From Salvelinus alpinus (lineage: Eukaryota; Chordata; Actinopteri; Salmoniformes; Salmonidae), in NCBI RefSeq assembly GCF_045679555.1, contig NC_092122.1:16469565-16533564 (forward strand): 64,000 nucleotides of DNA, written 5' to 3'. Numbering within the stretch: the stretch's first letter is position 1; each line of letters opens with the position of its first letter. Made by a program: the position numbers and the translations under genes. The notes beneath the pieces were generated by a model. The model saw nothing but the letters and a program-made list of their open reading frames with translations. It was not told the origin of the DNA and searched no databases. Positions 40,908-53,850 of this stretch are shown here, in pieces.

Positions 40908-43900
40908 TTACGTCTTCTGATGCCTTCTACCGTTCATTTCAAAATAAGGGTCCTCATTTTTGTTCTTGAGTTGGGTCTTCTTTGTGAGAGCAGTGTTCTT
41001 TTGGGAGGGGAGGGCTTTGATGTTGGGGCTGGTTTTTTGGGGGGCCGTTTTGGTGGGCTCCGGTTTGAGAAAGGAGGTGTTGGTGGTAGGCGCTTGCCTC
41101 CGTCCTGCCCTCTGTGCAGTTGGTACCGTTCTCTGGTTGGTCTTGCCAACAGCGGAAGAGCCACTAGGGGCCCCTGGTACCCGCCCAGGGGTGCCACCAC
41201 GTGGAGGCACAACCACTTTGGGGATGGCCCTGGTTTGGGCCTGGCTTTTGGCTGTGGTGTCTTTGCTCTTGGGGAGCGAGATGGTGGATTTGGGCAGGAC
41301 TGTTGTGGCAGTCCTGGAGGTAGGGGTTAGTGCCCTGGTGGGTTGGGCCGTTGTAGGCCTGGGTGTTGGCACAGTCACCCGGGGGGTTGGACGGACCCGT
41401 CTTGCAACATCCAGATGAAGGCGTGAGGCCGGGGAGGCGGGCCGCCTCTGAGACAGGTGGCGTTGGGTGGCGCCGGTTGGGGGTCGGCCCTCTTTCTGGA
41501 AGGGGACCCTCGATGGGGCTGTGGCGGGGCGAAGCACTGTGATGGAGGTGTGGGTGGATGGAATGGAGGGTTTAGGACATTTACAGGAGGGCTCGGGGCA
41601 CACAGGGCTACGGGGCTGAGAGAGGGCGCCGCGAGGGGACGGCCTGAGCTTCAGCTTGGGGGCAGAAGAGTAATGGAGCAGTGGTGCCGTCTGCTGGCTT
41701 GGGCCCTGCTGCGAAGACAGGGTGGGTGACACAGTAGCCACCTTCTTGGGGATTGGCAAGGGCTTCTGAGTGGGCTTCTTGGGGGAGGGAAGGGGCATCT
41801 GCAGGATCTTTTTGGGTGCTGCGGCTGCTTTCCTGGGCAGAGTAGGGGTCGAGACGGGGGTGCAGGTGGCTTTGGAGGCCGAACCAGAGGAAGACGAGGA
41901 GGAAGACGAGGGGATAAGGTTGACTGCAGCAAGAGGGTCCATGTCAGGTGGAGGGGCCGCTGCTGCAGAGCCGTGGCCCGGTGGCCCCTTCTGGTATGCC
42001 AGGATCTTCTGCTCCAGAGTGGTGAACTGGAGCACCCGGCCAGGGTCGTACTTGAGCAGGAAACCCCTTAGGGTGTCCCAACCACCCCCCACACGCACCA
42101 TCACATGCTTCCCATGCAGCATCTACCACAGTGAGAGAGGGAGAGACAGGGATAAATGTGAGACATTTCAGTTGTCTCTTTAAAGTTAACAGTGAAGTGG
42201 TGACGCAGGGTACCATGCTAAAGGAAAAATGACCTCTAAGTCCCGCAGTGTAAGCTCACAGCTTTTAAAGGAGGAACCAGTATACCACCACTACTAACCG
42301 CTCACTACTCACTCCTACTACCACCAACTAATATCTACGGTGCTGCCAACTACTATCTACAGCTACCATCTATTTTTTCAGCTGCTGTTTGATGGAAGTG
42401 CTAACGCTGGCCAATATAATGTAATCCCTCCTGTAGGTCCAGTACTAATGAGATCCACTCTGCTTCCCTAATGAGTTTAGGGAGTGATCTGCTGCTGTGT
42501 GGAACCATGAGCAACTGAGACAGACGTTTCCTGCTTCCTTTACCCTACACCTCTGCTTTTTATACTTAGCACGGCCTTTTACTTTCCAGTTGTATCACCA
42601 TTTTATCAGCCTTAAATAGCCAACATCGGTACTAAGCTTACTTGACTTCCAAAATGCTTTGTCTCAAGTCTACAGACCTATCTAGTCTATATAGTAGGTT
42701 GGTCTCAAGTCTACAAGACTATCTGGTCTATATAGTAGGTTGGTCTCAAGTCTCCAAGACTATCTGGTCTATATAGTAGGTTGGTCTCAAGTCTCCAAGA
42801 CTATCTGGTCTATATAGGTTGGTCTCAAGTCTCCAAGACTATCTGGTCTATAGTATGTGAAGGTCTAAAAGGACCAGACGACAGGTACTGACCATAGAAT
42901 TACATCAAGTGTAGTAATTTAATTTCTACAGTGCTGACACAGCCAAACTTGTGCCAGGCACTGAGACTGAACCTTTGGATTAGTGGCCAGGTAATGAATG
43001 AGGTTACGGTGGAGAGATGTTTCCTGGTCTCTTGGCAGAGGACAGAAAGGGTGTGTCACTAGCTACAGGTCTAATGCTCACTTAGCAATGGAATTGACTC
43101 CAACACTGGTGTTCAATGCTTGGGAGTGTTCAGTGTGTCACTATACAGTGTGTGCTGCTCACCCGGATGAAGAGGGTCTTGTCTCCCAGTCTATAACGGC
43201 CCTCTGACAGGTATTCAATAGATACTCTCTGGGAGCAGTTACACGGCGGCTCGTCCATCAGATGTTGCTCCTGTAACACAGAGGGAGAATTAACATGGGC
43301 CTATAGAGTCCTGGCTAAGGAAGCAAGAACATGGGAAAGACACTTTCTAAAACATTGAGAAACCCTGTTTCATTAACCCATCGCCTAAGGATAAAGTAGA
43401 GTTGCTAACAGGAAAACGCAATGAACTGATGAACTCAAATGAACCAATTTTAAGTTGCAAAGACTTGAAAGGCTATAGAACAGCATTCAGTAGCAGCCTC
43501 TGAATACTGTAGTTGAAGAGGACCGCTTTGGCAAAGACACTAATCATCAAAGGCTAAGTGTCATGCAGCTTAGGCTGTGGACACAGGAAGTGTTCTGATG
43601 TTTGTTGATGTTGTGACTGAGCTGCATTGGTGCCACAGGCTAGAGTCACATGACCCCAGATGGATGGAGCATCACGAGGACCATAATGACTCATACAGCC
43701 CTGAGCAGTGAGGCAACTAGAGCCACCGCTGCCGCCATTTTGGATCTGATGAACTGGGTCACTAACTATTTTAATAGAACAACAAGAGAGATGAGAGGAG
43801 AGGAAAGTGGAGAGTCGAGTCCCTATTTAGTCAGTAGAAATTTGACATTAGCACAGTTTTAACTCCTGGAGTGACTTGCCCCAGGCTGGTAGAGGCCCCC

Positions 43901-46900
43901 ATGCTGGCAGCACACAGTGAAGGTTTTGACTGCAGGAGCAGGCCCTGTAGTCTTCAGCAGGGTCTCCTCCAGCTCAATCTCCTTCTCCAGTTTCACCAGC
44001 ACCGGAGGCTCCACCCCATACCTATGGAGAAAAACAGATAAGTCCAGTGCTTTAAAGGGACTGTTAGGAATGGAAAAAAAGATGCCACACATTCCACTTT
44101 TGCTGCCTTGTCCATCTTTCTATCCCAAAACAGCTGCAACATACCACATTGCATAACTACAGGATCAGTGAAAGGTAAAAACAAAACGTGGTGGTCATGT
44201 TCTAGAATGATCTTAGCTTACATTTGTCACAGTGCAACATCTACAGCACATACAGTGCAAGTCAAAAGTTTGGACACACCTACTCATTCAAGGGTTTTTC
44301 TTTATTTTTCAAAACTATTTTCTACATTGTAGAATAATAGTGAAGACATCAAAACTATGAAATAACACATGGAATCACTGTAGGCATGTCCAAACTTTTG
44401 ACTGGTACTGTACATCATCTATCAACCAAGGGAAACTTACTTGGAGACGATGCGGCCAATCTCTAGCAGACACAGACACACCTGCCTGGGATCCTTGTGC
44501 AGAACTGCGAGACAGAGAAAATACATACCGTAGAGACGACATGGTTGTATAGTATCGCAGCAGTGTCACAAACCCATTACTTATAATGAGGAGGTGTCCA
44601 CATAGAGAACTTATGTTAATTGCTCTCTATGGTGGATCCTATTATGTCATTAAGGAGGATGGCTTAAACAAAAGCCAGACAATGGCTGCAGTGGAGGCAT
44701 CTGCTCCGTTCAGTCATTAAAGGCTTACAACTCAGCCCATGTTCCTTTGAACCGATTAAGCTAAGGAGCCATTAATCAACTCCAAGGATAATGTAGTAAT
44801 GTTACAAGAGTGGTGGGATGGAATGGAGTTGGACCCTACCTCAACTGTACATCCATGGTTCTGCTCCACTGATTACACAAGACTGAATGGGTTTTGGTTT
44901 GATTGATACCTGTGGATATTCATGCTAGAATGCTAAGCTAACTAGAGGCTGCCGGAAAAAAATAACCCAAATATACACTTCAAAACTGTCTGGAGCGATG
45001 GCCGTTTGTGATTAGCTCCTACTTGCTGTGCCTACTGGTCAGTACAGCCTCCCCACCAAACTAAAACACGTACCTAGGCCCTCTGACTCAAACAGGTACG
45101 TCTCCTCCACGCCTATGCGGCGACACCAGCCCAGGAAGTTGGCAGTGTTGTCGCGGGCGAAAAAGGACCCTGGAGAGGCATTGCACTTACATGCTACCTT
45201 CTTCGTGGGAAACAACTGCAGGGAAAGGCATTAAAAATGTATAACAAATTAACCACACATGCATTGCATCACAGTTGACATATGACCATTCTTGGTTAGG
45301 TGATATTTTCAAATGGACAGAAAAACGAATAATTTCAGAACCAAACGCACCAACTCGTTTCAGATGGGAAACAGACCACCAACTCAAACTACCCTATCCA
45401 TACCACTCTCCCCACTCGCCTACTTTTCCTTAATATCCTGTTCCCCCTGCCATTCCTCTCATCACAGCTCACCTTGCCCATATCCGAGGCCCCGCTCTGA
45501 GAGATCCTGCTCTGCAGAGCTCCGATTAGCCGACAGAGCTTCACCCCGTTGTTCAGCTCCGCCATGAAGCTCTCCGCTCTCACCTCCTCTCCTGTGTATC
45601 AGAGACAGAGATGAAAATATTAGTATGAGTGTGTTAGTGTGTATTGTTGGGAGTGATGGGTGAGTGACAGGGCGAGACATTTAAGGCCAAATGATTAACA
45701 AAAGGAAGAATTCTAGGCTGCACATCCAAAAACTTCCATTGCCAGGTTCAGGGGACAAATAATGCCACAGGAACAAGACAACGACACACTTTTTGAATTA
45801 TTCCCCCCCATGACCCGCCTGGTCTTACCCAGCATCCCGGTGAGCCAGATGGCCAGGTCCTCTTGCATGGGTACCAGTGTGGCTTCGTGGCGCACGGCCA
45901 GCCACTGGTCATACTGGAGGACATCGGCCAAGCCCGGCCCATGGCGAAGCGTCAAAGGGCTGCGTGGACTCTGCAGGGGCGTGTCAAACTTCTCCCTGAA
46001 CCACACCTGCAGGGGGGGGGGGGGAAGAGAGAAAGAGCATATTGAGTGACAAACTACCACCAGCTGGTGCCATTACTATAGGGAGAGAGGGCAGAAAGGT
46101 TTTGGGGTCTGAAAATTAAATGTTCATAGCATATCGCTTACATTCATCCGTCATTCAACCCTTCCATTATATTACAAGTGGTGTCAGCCTGACAAAGGGT
46201 GTCATATTTTCAGAATAGATTCCAGCACGATAGTGATTGTATCCAAATGCTCGTAGACTATAGGAGCTGCACGGATCACTGGAAGTGGGTTTAGACTCTG
46301 TTGGCAGTGAGATAGGCCGGGGGGAGAAATCCTTCACTCACACAGGATACTAGACCTCAGCCCCTGGCACACAGACCGCGCCTTCGTCAGGGCAAGAATA
46401 ACATGATTCAAGCATATCAATTTTCAAACATGTTGATATTTATCAGTATACAATTTCGACATTTGGCCCCCCAAAAAAACTATCCAGCTACACTAAGATT
46501 GAAGTGCAAATAGACGGAGGAAAGGTTGCCTTGGAGATTGAGCAGCGTTTTGTATGACTCTAAAATGGAAGAAGAATAGAAATGGGATATTGTCGAGACA
46601 ACCAAGTCCTCTGAGACGGCGTACTAGATGTCTGTGGTGATATTCCAATCGCAGTGAGGGAAAGGAAATCAGCTGAGGGGAGGAGAATTCCTGGAGGCTG
46701 GAACAAGCCTTGTATCCTACAGTCACATCAGATTAACCTCCAATCATACACACAGCTGACAGTATATCCGCTATCGCTGCCTCTCTCCCACATCCTCACT
46801 GGTAAATCATGATTGAGACTTTCCCTGGGTTTAGCCTCACAGAAAGGTCTCGGTTGTTCTTTGGGAGTTTTTTTTCACGACCCCATTTGAGTGACTCCCA

Positions 46901-49642
46901 AACTTCAGTGGAGGTAGAGAACGAGGGTTGGAGATATCGGACGTCACAGAAAACATCCCAGACTGACAAGAGAGTATGAGAGAGAAAGTGACAGAGAAAG
47001 AGAGTGCGAGAAAGAGAAAGTGAGAGAAAGAAAGTGAGAGAAAGAAAGTGAGAGAAAGAAGGTGTGAGAGAGAAAGAGAGTGAGAGAGAAAGAGAGTGAG
47101 AGCGTAAATGGCCCTGCTCAGTAGAAAGCATTTAAAATTCTGTCTGGTTGTCAAAAAGAGGTGCATTTAATTAAAACACAGAAATTAGAAGAAATTCTCG
47201 CAACTCCCCAACCCCCTCTCCCTTGCATAACTATGTTCTAAGGATAAGGTGCCTGGCTTTTGCTCTGGGCAAGGCAACCCCACAACATATGTTGTTTTCC
47301 GTCTTACTCGCACTGAAAACAGCTAATTAGAGAAAAGGCGACGAGGAGGGGAGTGTTTTGAGTTACATAAACATGTGGAGATTACCACAATACCATTGGG
47401 GATTACCCGTGGTGACCTCTCCAGCATCACCTGACTGGATGCAGGTTTCACAGAAATGAAAGCTTTAGTAGCCCTCACCGTAGGCTTATTCTAGTTAGAC
47501 ATCAATTCAACTGATCCTTTATGGTAGTCCTTGTGCAGTAGAAAACCTAACACCTTTCCTGTGTCCAAATCAAATAGCTAAATGGTTTTGGGAACTGTGA
47601 AAACTTTAGACTCCTCCCAGGTATACGTTTAGTTTTCAGAATAAGGGTGTAGGGGTAGCCTGTGTACAGGCAAGTAGACTAATTGTGTAAACAAATACAG
47701 CATAATCCTGGTAAATCTGGCACATAGGGGAGGGAGATCGTAAGAGTTTTAAACATTGGACTTTAAAGCTCCCTCTTAATGGAACATAGTTAGGAAAGGG
47801 ATTTAAAAACAGCAAATCTACATTCCTAACTCGTTCTTAATGAAGCCACCAAATAGCCATTCAGGATGATGTGGATCGCATATATGTACACATACTAGGC
47901 CTCTCGATTGCATGTTGGTGTGATCACAAGACAGACACCAAGCCAATGAGTTTGAATACTTCTCAAATGCATCCTTTCACCCTTCCTTAACGGAATCACA
48001 TGATTTTAGTGCAAAAAACTGTTTCCACTACATTGCTTTCACTAATAATGTCACATCAGATTAGTGATGGGAGAAAAATACATATCACAATAATATTTTG
48101 GACGATATTATCATTTATATTTTCGCTGTGCCTGCGCCAAAACTCCAGTATTTTTCATCCTATATCTTGTTCTCCATCTTCTTTTTAAAATAGTGAGCCA
48201 ACATGGTTTCCGCACTTTTATTTCAATGACTGATCATTTTGGCATGGTTCTCTCATCCCTCTGCAGCAGACATATTGTGAGTAATATGTTTGGAACATCA
48301 AAGCATAATAAAATCACAGTATCGAATCGCAATTCATATTGTATCGGCACCGACATATCATGATAATATTGTATCGCGAGGTCCCTGGCAATTCCCAGCC
48401 CTATTTCAGATCAGTGATAACTTCAAGGACGAGAGAAAGGAAGGATTCAAACAGGGCCAGAGTTACACATGCTAGTCCTTTATGCTCCTCTTAGTTGTGA
48501 AATCTTCCCATGGTTCTTGTTGACCTTTGACCCAGGGAGGAGAAACCCCACAGGCAGGGCCGTAACCAAAGTCTGAGTTTTAGTGAGGTCTGGACAGGGG
48601 GGGAAAGTTGAAGCTCATTTACTGCATTTCTATACCATTTAAAAACTCCAAAGTGCTATTTGAAGAACAGCAAAAATAACCCTAGCCATTATCACATTGG
48701 TTGCTGTTGCTTCATTCACCTCAGTCCATCTACAAACACATAGCCTATTAGCTATGCAATTAGCCGCTACACATTAACCCAGCACCGTGATTAAAAACTA
48801 TAATTTAATACGTACAGAGGGATGTTTGCAGCAAAAGTATTTTATTGACAAAAAGTAAACAAATGAGTTTGCTTTACAGAACTTGAAAAAAAAAATCCAG
48901 ACGATTTTTTGCTGGAACACATTTTGCCACAGGGTGGGGATATTTTTTGGTGGGTTTAAAGCAAATTTTTTACAATTCTACACATTCTGCAATAACTTAT
49001 GCCATGTTAATATAATATCTGAGTGAGAGTGACTAACAAAATAAAATACATGAGGGTCTCCTGGAGGTCAGTGCCCCTGGGCACACACAGGGTGTTGGTA
49101 ATTCAGCCATGATTACTACAAATTTAGATAGTTGGCTAAACTAACTAATTTACCAACACATTTTTACTGGCGTTGGGTGACTATCAAGTGAGTAACATAA
49201 CTGTAAAACTGCTTATGCACAAAATGGCACCTAGTGTATTCTAATATCTTAACTCAACAGTAAGTTGAGACCCTGACTGTGGGATATGCTAAATTAGGGT
49301 TGGACTGAAAACCTCCAGGACAGTAGATCTCCAGGAAGAGGGTTGGGTAGCCCTGGACTAGCTAAACCAGGAAAGCGTGAAGGGTCCTAAACTGGCGAGA
49401 ACGTCACGATTTTGCTTTGCCATTGTAGCCGAGCCGTTTTGCTAACACCTGACTGCTACTCCTATCCTTTAGATATGTAAATACAGCAGGGATAGTGGCC
49501 ACGGTATGAGAAGAGGTCTTTGGACTGGGCCTTTGAGGGAAAAGGAGTTACCAATTCTGAACAACAAAAAACGTCCCAAAAATCCTTGTATGTTCATGAT
49601 AATAAGTCATTTTCTTACCTGTATGCCAGCCTGCACTGCCAT
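40908..49642 (-). CDS. gas2l3: growth arrest-specific 2-like 3
   Basis: A cytoskeletal linker that binds actin and microtubules and is known to act in late mitosis and cytokinesis. Eight coding exons on the minus strand: 49619-49642, 45829-46006, 45473-45591, 45074-45215, 44441-44504, 43880-44021, 43163-43270 and 40908-42122. The frame closes at 663 aa (human 694). The first exon encodes MAVQAGIQ. A calponin-homology domain follows ([15 protein letters not shown] to [12 protein letters not shown], with [14 protein letters not shown]). A GAR domain spans exons 7-8 ([36 protein letters not shown]). The last exon is a long basic Pro/Lys/Ser/Thr-rich tail ending [15 protein letters not shown]. 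Intron 6 uses a GC donor. The other introns are GT-AG. Confidence 0.96.
42660..42858. repeat. about 41-bp tandem repeat, 5 copies
   Basis: GGTCTCAAGTCT recurs at 42701, 42742, 42783 and 42821, with a diverged first copy from about 42660. The period is 41 bp, the last interval 38 bp. It lies in gas2l3 intron 7. Confidence 0.9.
44253..44410. mobile_element. Tc1-derived MITE
   Basis: 158 bp between TA dinucleotides, with ends CAGTGCAAGTCAAAAGTTTG and CAAACTTTTGACTGGTACTG. There is no coding sequence, so this is an internally deleted Tc1-type element. It lies in gas2l3 intron 5. Confidence 0.85.
46011..46024. repeat. poly-G tract at gas2l3 exon 2 acceptor
   Basis: On the gas2l3 strand this is a run of about 12 C that forms the whole polypyrimidine tract before TGCAG and exon 2 (46006). 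Confidence 0.85.
46965..47105. repeat. GA-rich purine tract
   Basis: Irregular GAGAGAAAG units over 140 bp, almost purely purine on the plus strand, in gas2l3 intron 1. The open frames on the minus strand here are low-complexity artefacts. Confidence 0.85.
48062..48405. mobile_element. hAT-like non-autonomous element
   Basis: The left side reads AGTGATGGGAGAAAAATACA and the right side ends CCTGGCAATTCCCAGCCCTA after GTATCGGCACCGACATATCA. I recognise the right-hand block as a common fish repeat. No transposase frame is present. The class is a best guess. Confidence 0.4.
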
Positions 49643-49745
49643 CGCTGCAATCAGAGGAGATTCACCTTTTCATCCTGAAACAGACACGAGGCTATTAAGT
49701 ATAAAATATATAGAAAACAAATATACAAATTAAACTAATATATAC

Positions 49746-51349
<1,604 letters not shown>

Positions 51350-51357
51350 TATATATA

Positions 51358-52943
51358 CACTGCTCAAAAAAAATAAAGGGAACACTTAAACAACACAATG
51401 TAACTCCAAGTCAATCACACTTCTGTGAAATCAAACTGTCCACTTAGGAAGCAACACTGATTGACAATAAATTTCACATGCTGTTGTGCAAATGGAATAG
51501 ACAACAGGTGGAAATTATAGGCAATTAGCAAGACACCCCCAATAAAGGAGTGGTTCTGCAGGTGGTGACCACAGACCACTTCTCAGTTCCTATGCTTCCT
51601 GGCTGATGTTTTGGTCACTTTTGAATGCTGGCGGTGCTTTCACTCTAGTGGTAGCATGAGACGGAGTCTACAACCCACACAAGTGGCTCAGGTAGTGCAG
51701 CTCATCCAGGATAGCACATCAATGCGAGCTGTGGCAAGAAGGTTTGCTGTGTCTGTCAGCGTAGTGTCTAGAGCATGGAGGCGCTACCAGGAGACAGGCC
51801 AGTACATCAGGAGACGTGGAGGAGGATGTAGGAGGGCAACAACCCAGCAACAGGACCGCTACCTCCGCCTTTGTGCAAGGAGGAGCAGGAGGAGCACTGC
51901 CAGAGCCCTGCAAAACGACCTCCAGCAGGCCACAAATGTGCATGTGTCTGCTCAAACGGTCAGAAACAGACTCCATGAGGGTGGTATGAAGGCCCGACGT
52001 CCACAGGTGGGGGTTGTGCTTACAGCCCAACACCGTGCAGGATGTTTGGCATTTGCCAGAGAACACCAAGATTGGCAAATTCGCCACTGGCGTCCTGTGC
52101 TCTTCACAGATGAAAGCAGGTTCACACTGAGCACATGTGACAGACGTGACAGAGTCTGGAGACGCCGTGGAGAACGTTCTGCTGCCTGCAACATCCTCCA
52201 GCATGACCGGTTTGGCGGTGGGTCAGTCGTGGGGTGGCATTTCTTTGGGGGACCGCACAGCCCTCCATGTGCTCGCCAGAGGTAGCCTGACTGCCATTAG
52301 GTACCGAGATGAGATCCTCAGACCCCTTGTGAGACCATATGCTGGTGCGGTTGGCCCTGGGTTCCTCCAATTGCAAGACAATGCTAGACCTCATGTGGCT
52401 GGAGTGTGTCAGCAGTTCCTGCAAGAGGAAGGCATTGATGCTATGGACTGGCCCGCCCGTTCCCCAGACCTGAATCCAATTGAGCACATCTGGGACATCA
52501 TGTCTCGCTCCATCCACCAACGCCACGTTGCACCAGACTGTCCAAACAGACTGTCCAGGAGTTGGCGGATGCTTTAGTCCAGGTCTGGGAGGAGATCCCT
52601 CAGGAGACCATCCGCCACCTCATCAGGAGCATGCCCAAGCGTTGTAGGGAGGTCATACAGGCATGTGGAGGCCACACACACTACTGAGCCTCATTTTGAC
52701 TTGTTTTAAGGACATTACATCAAAGTTGGATCAGCCTGTAGTGTGGTTTTCCACTTTAATTTTGAGTGTGACTCCAAATCCAGACCTCCATGGGTTGATA
52801 CATTTGATTTCCATTGATAATTTGTGTGATTTTGTTGTCAGCACATTCAACTATGTAAAGAAAAAAGTATTTAATAAGAATATTTCATTCATTCAGATCT
52901 AGGATGTGTTATTTTAGTGTTCCCTTTATTTTTTTGAGCAGTG
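51358..52943 (+). mobile_element. Tc1-like transposon (CACTGCTCAAAAAAAATAAAG family)
   Basis: Inverted ends CACTGCTCAAAAAAAATAAA and TTTATTTTTTTGAGCAGTG lie between TA dinucleotides. It starts eight bases (TATATATA) after the preceding Tc1 element. This family is distinct from the other Tc1 copies here, and its transposase is better preserved at the N-terminus. Confidence 0.94.
51656..52687 (+). pseudogene. Tc1-like transposase, near-intact with two frameshifts
   Basis: Starts [16 protein letters not shown] with a helix-turn-helix ([20 protein letters not shown]) and an arginine-rich linker. FTDESRFTL holds the first Asp. A frameshift lies between 52195 and 52240, after which [18 protein letters not shown] continues in another frame. 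QDNARPHVAG and [12 protein letters not shown] give the second Asp and the Glu. A further frameshift near 52550 precedes the C-terminus ending GGHTHY. Few lesions imply relatively recent loss of function. Confidence 0.9.
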
Positions 52944-53319
52944 TATATATATCAGAATGTTTACAAAATGTAACGCTCTCCCTCTTCCTCCCAGGATGTA
53001 TGGGATTACCCAGAACCAGACCCATCCCCTTGGCCCAAAGGTGTGTGTATGTGTGAGAACGAGAGAGGGAGAGCGAGAGACAATGAGCTGCACTTTACTA
53101 GCCACGGACACTGACAGTTTAGTTAACAAGAAACACAGCTCCCCCCCAACATATATACACACCCCAAAACAGCTTCCTTTCTCCCTCAGCAATCCACCCA
53201 ATTTAAACTTCTCTACTGGGCTGAGCTCCAGTACTCAAACACAAATGTCACCATAGACCCAAGGGGCAGGCAGCACAAACTAAGACCCCAGAGCTATGAC
53301 CACATTTCAATATCATAGA

Positions 53320-53489
53320 TAGGGTTGCAAAATACTGGTTACTTTCAATAAATTCCATGGTTTTCCCCGAAATCCCAGTTGGAGGATTCCCGGAATCAGG
53401 TGGGAAGAAGCAGAAAATCAAGAATCCTCCACCAGGATTTCTGAAAAACCAGGGAATTTATTGAAAGTTCCCGGAATTTTGCAACCCTA
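53320..53489. mobile_element. palindromic hAT-like MITE
   Basis: Ends TAGGGTTGCAAAATACTGGT and CCGGAATTTTGCAACCCTA are inverted repeats. Inner arms TTTCAATAAATTCC and GGAATTTATTGAAAG also pair. 170 bp, non-coding. The ends resemble those of the hAT relic at 57238-59393, so that family could have moved it. Confidence 0.75.
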
Positions 53490-53672
53490 ATGATAGATTC
53501 ACATTGCAGCTAGTTAATACCCTGTTGTCATCTGATAGACCGCTCCTTACGTGCACAAAAATGTGCATTCAGTTACTCTGACACAGCATGAAAGAAATCA
53601 ATCCATGTCTCATCTGTGATGCGTTGCTCTCGGCAGAGGACAAGATGACAGCAGCGCAGACAAGCAGAATTA

Positions 53673-53850
53673 CCTTAGGAATTCAGGAGGAAGACAGTAG
53701 TCATGTACGAAAAGAGCTGCGTAGAACCCCCAGATAGTCGGAAAAACCCGTCTCCACCCTGCTTCTGACCGGAAAGCAGAAAGCGCAACACAAACCACGC
53801 AGGCTTCTACTGGCTGGTTCCAGACTTCAGAGTGTGTTATGTCGACAGCG
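53673..53850 (-). other. gas2l3: candidate non-coding first exon of gas2l3
   Basis: On the minus strand CTGAATTCCTAAG is followed by GTAATTCTGC, a fair donor at 53672. The segment is GC-richer than its surroundings and lies upstream of the coding exon at 49642. No transcript evidence is available, so this is a weak proposal. Confidence 0.25.

Noticed and set aside
40920-42183. Long open frames on the plus strand (up to 152 codons)
   Set aside because: They are antisense shadows of the large GC-rich last exon of gas2l3.
46796-47166. Two overlapping frames rich in Ser, Leu and Phe
   Set aside because: They are translations of the GA/TC purine tract and carry no protein signature.
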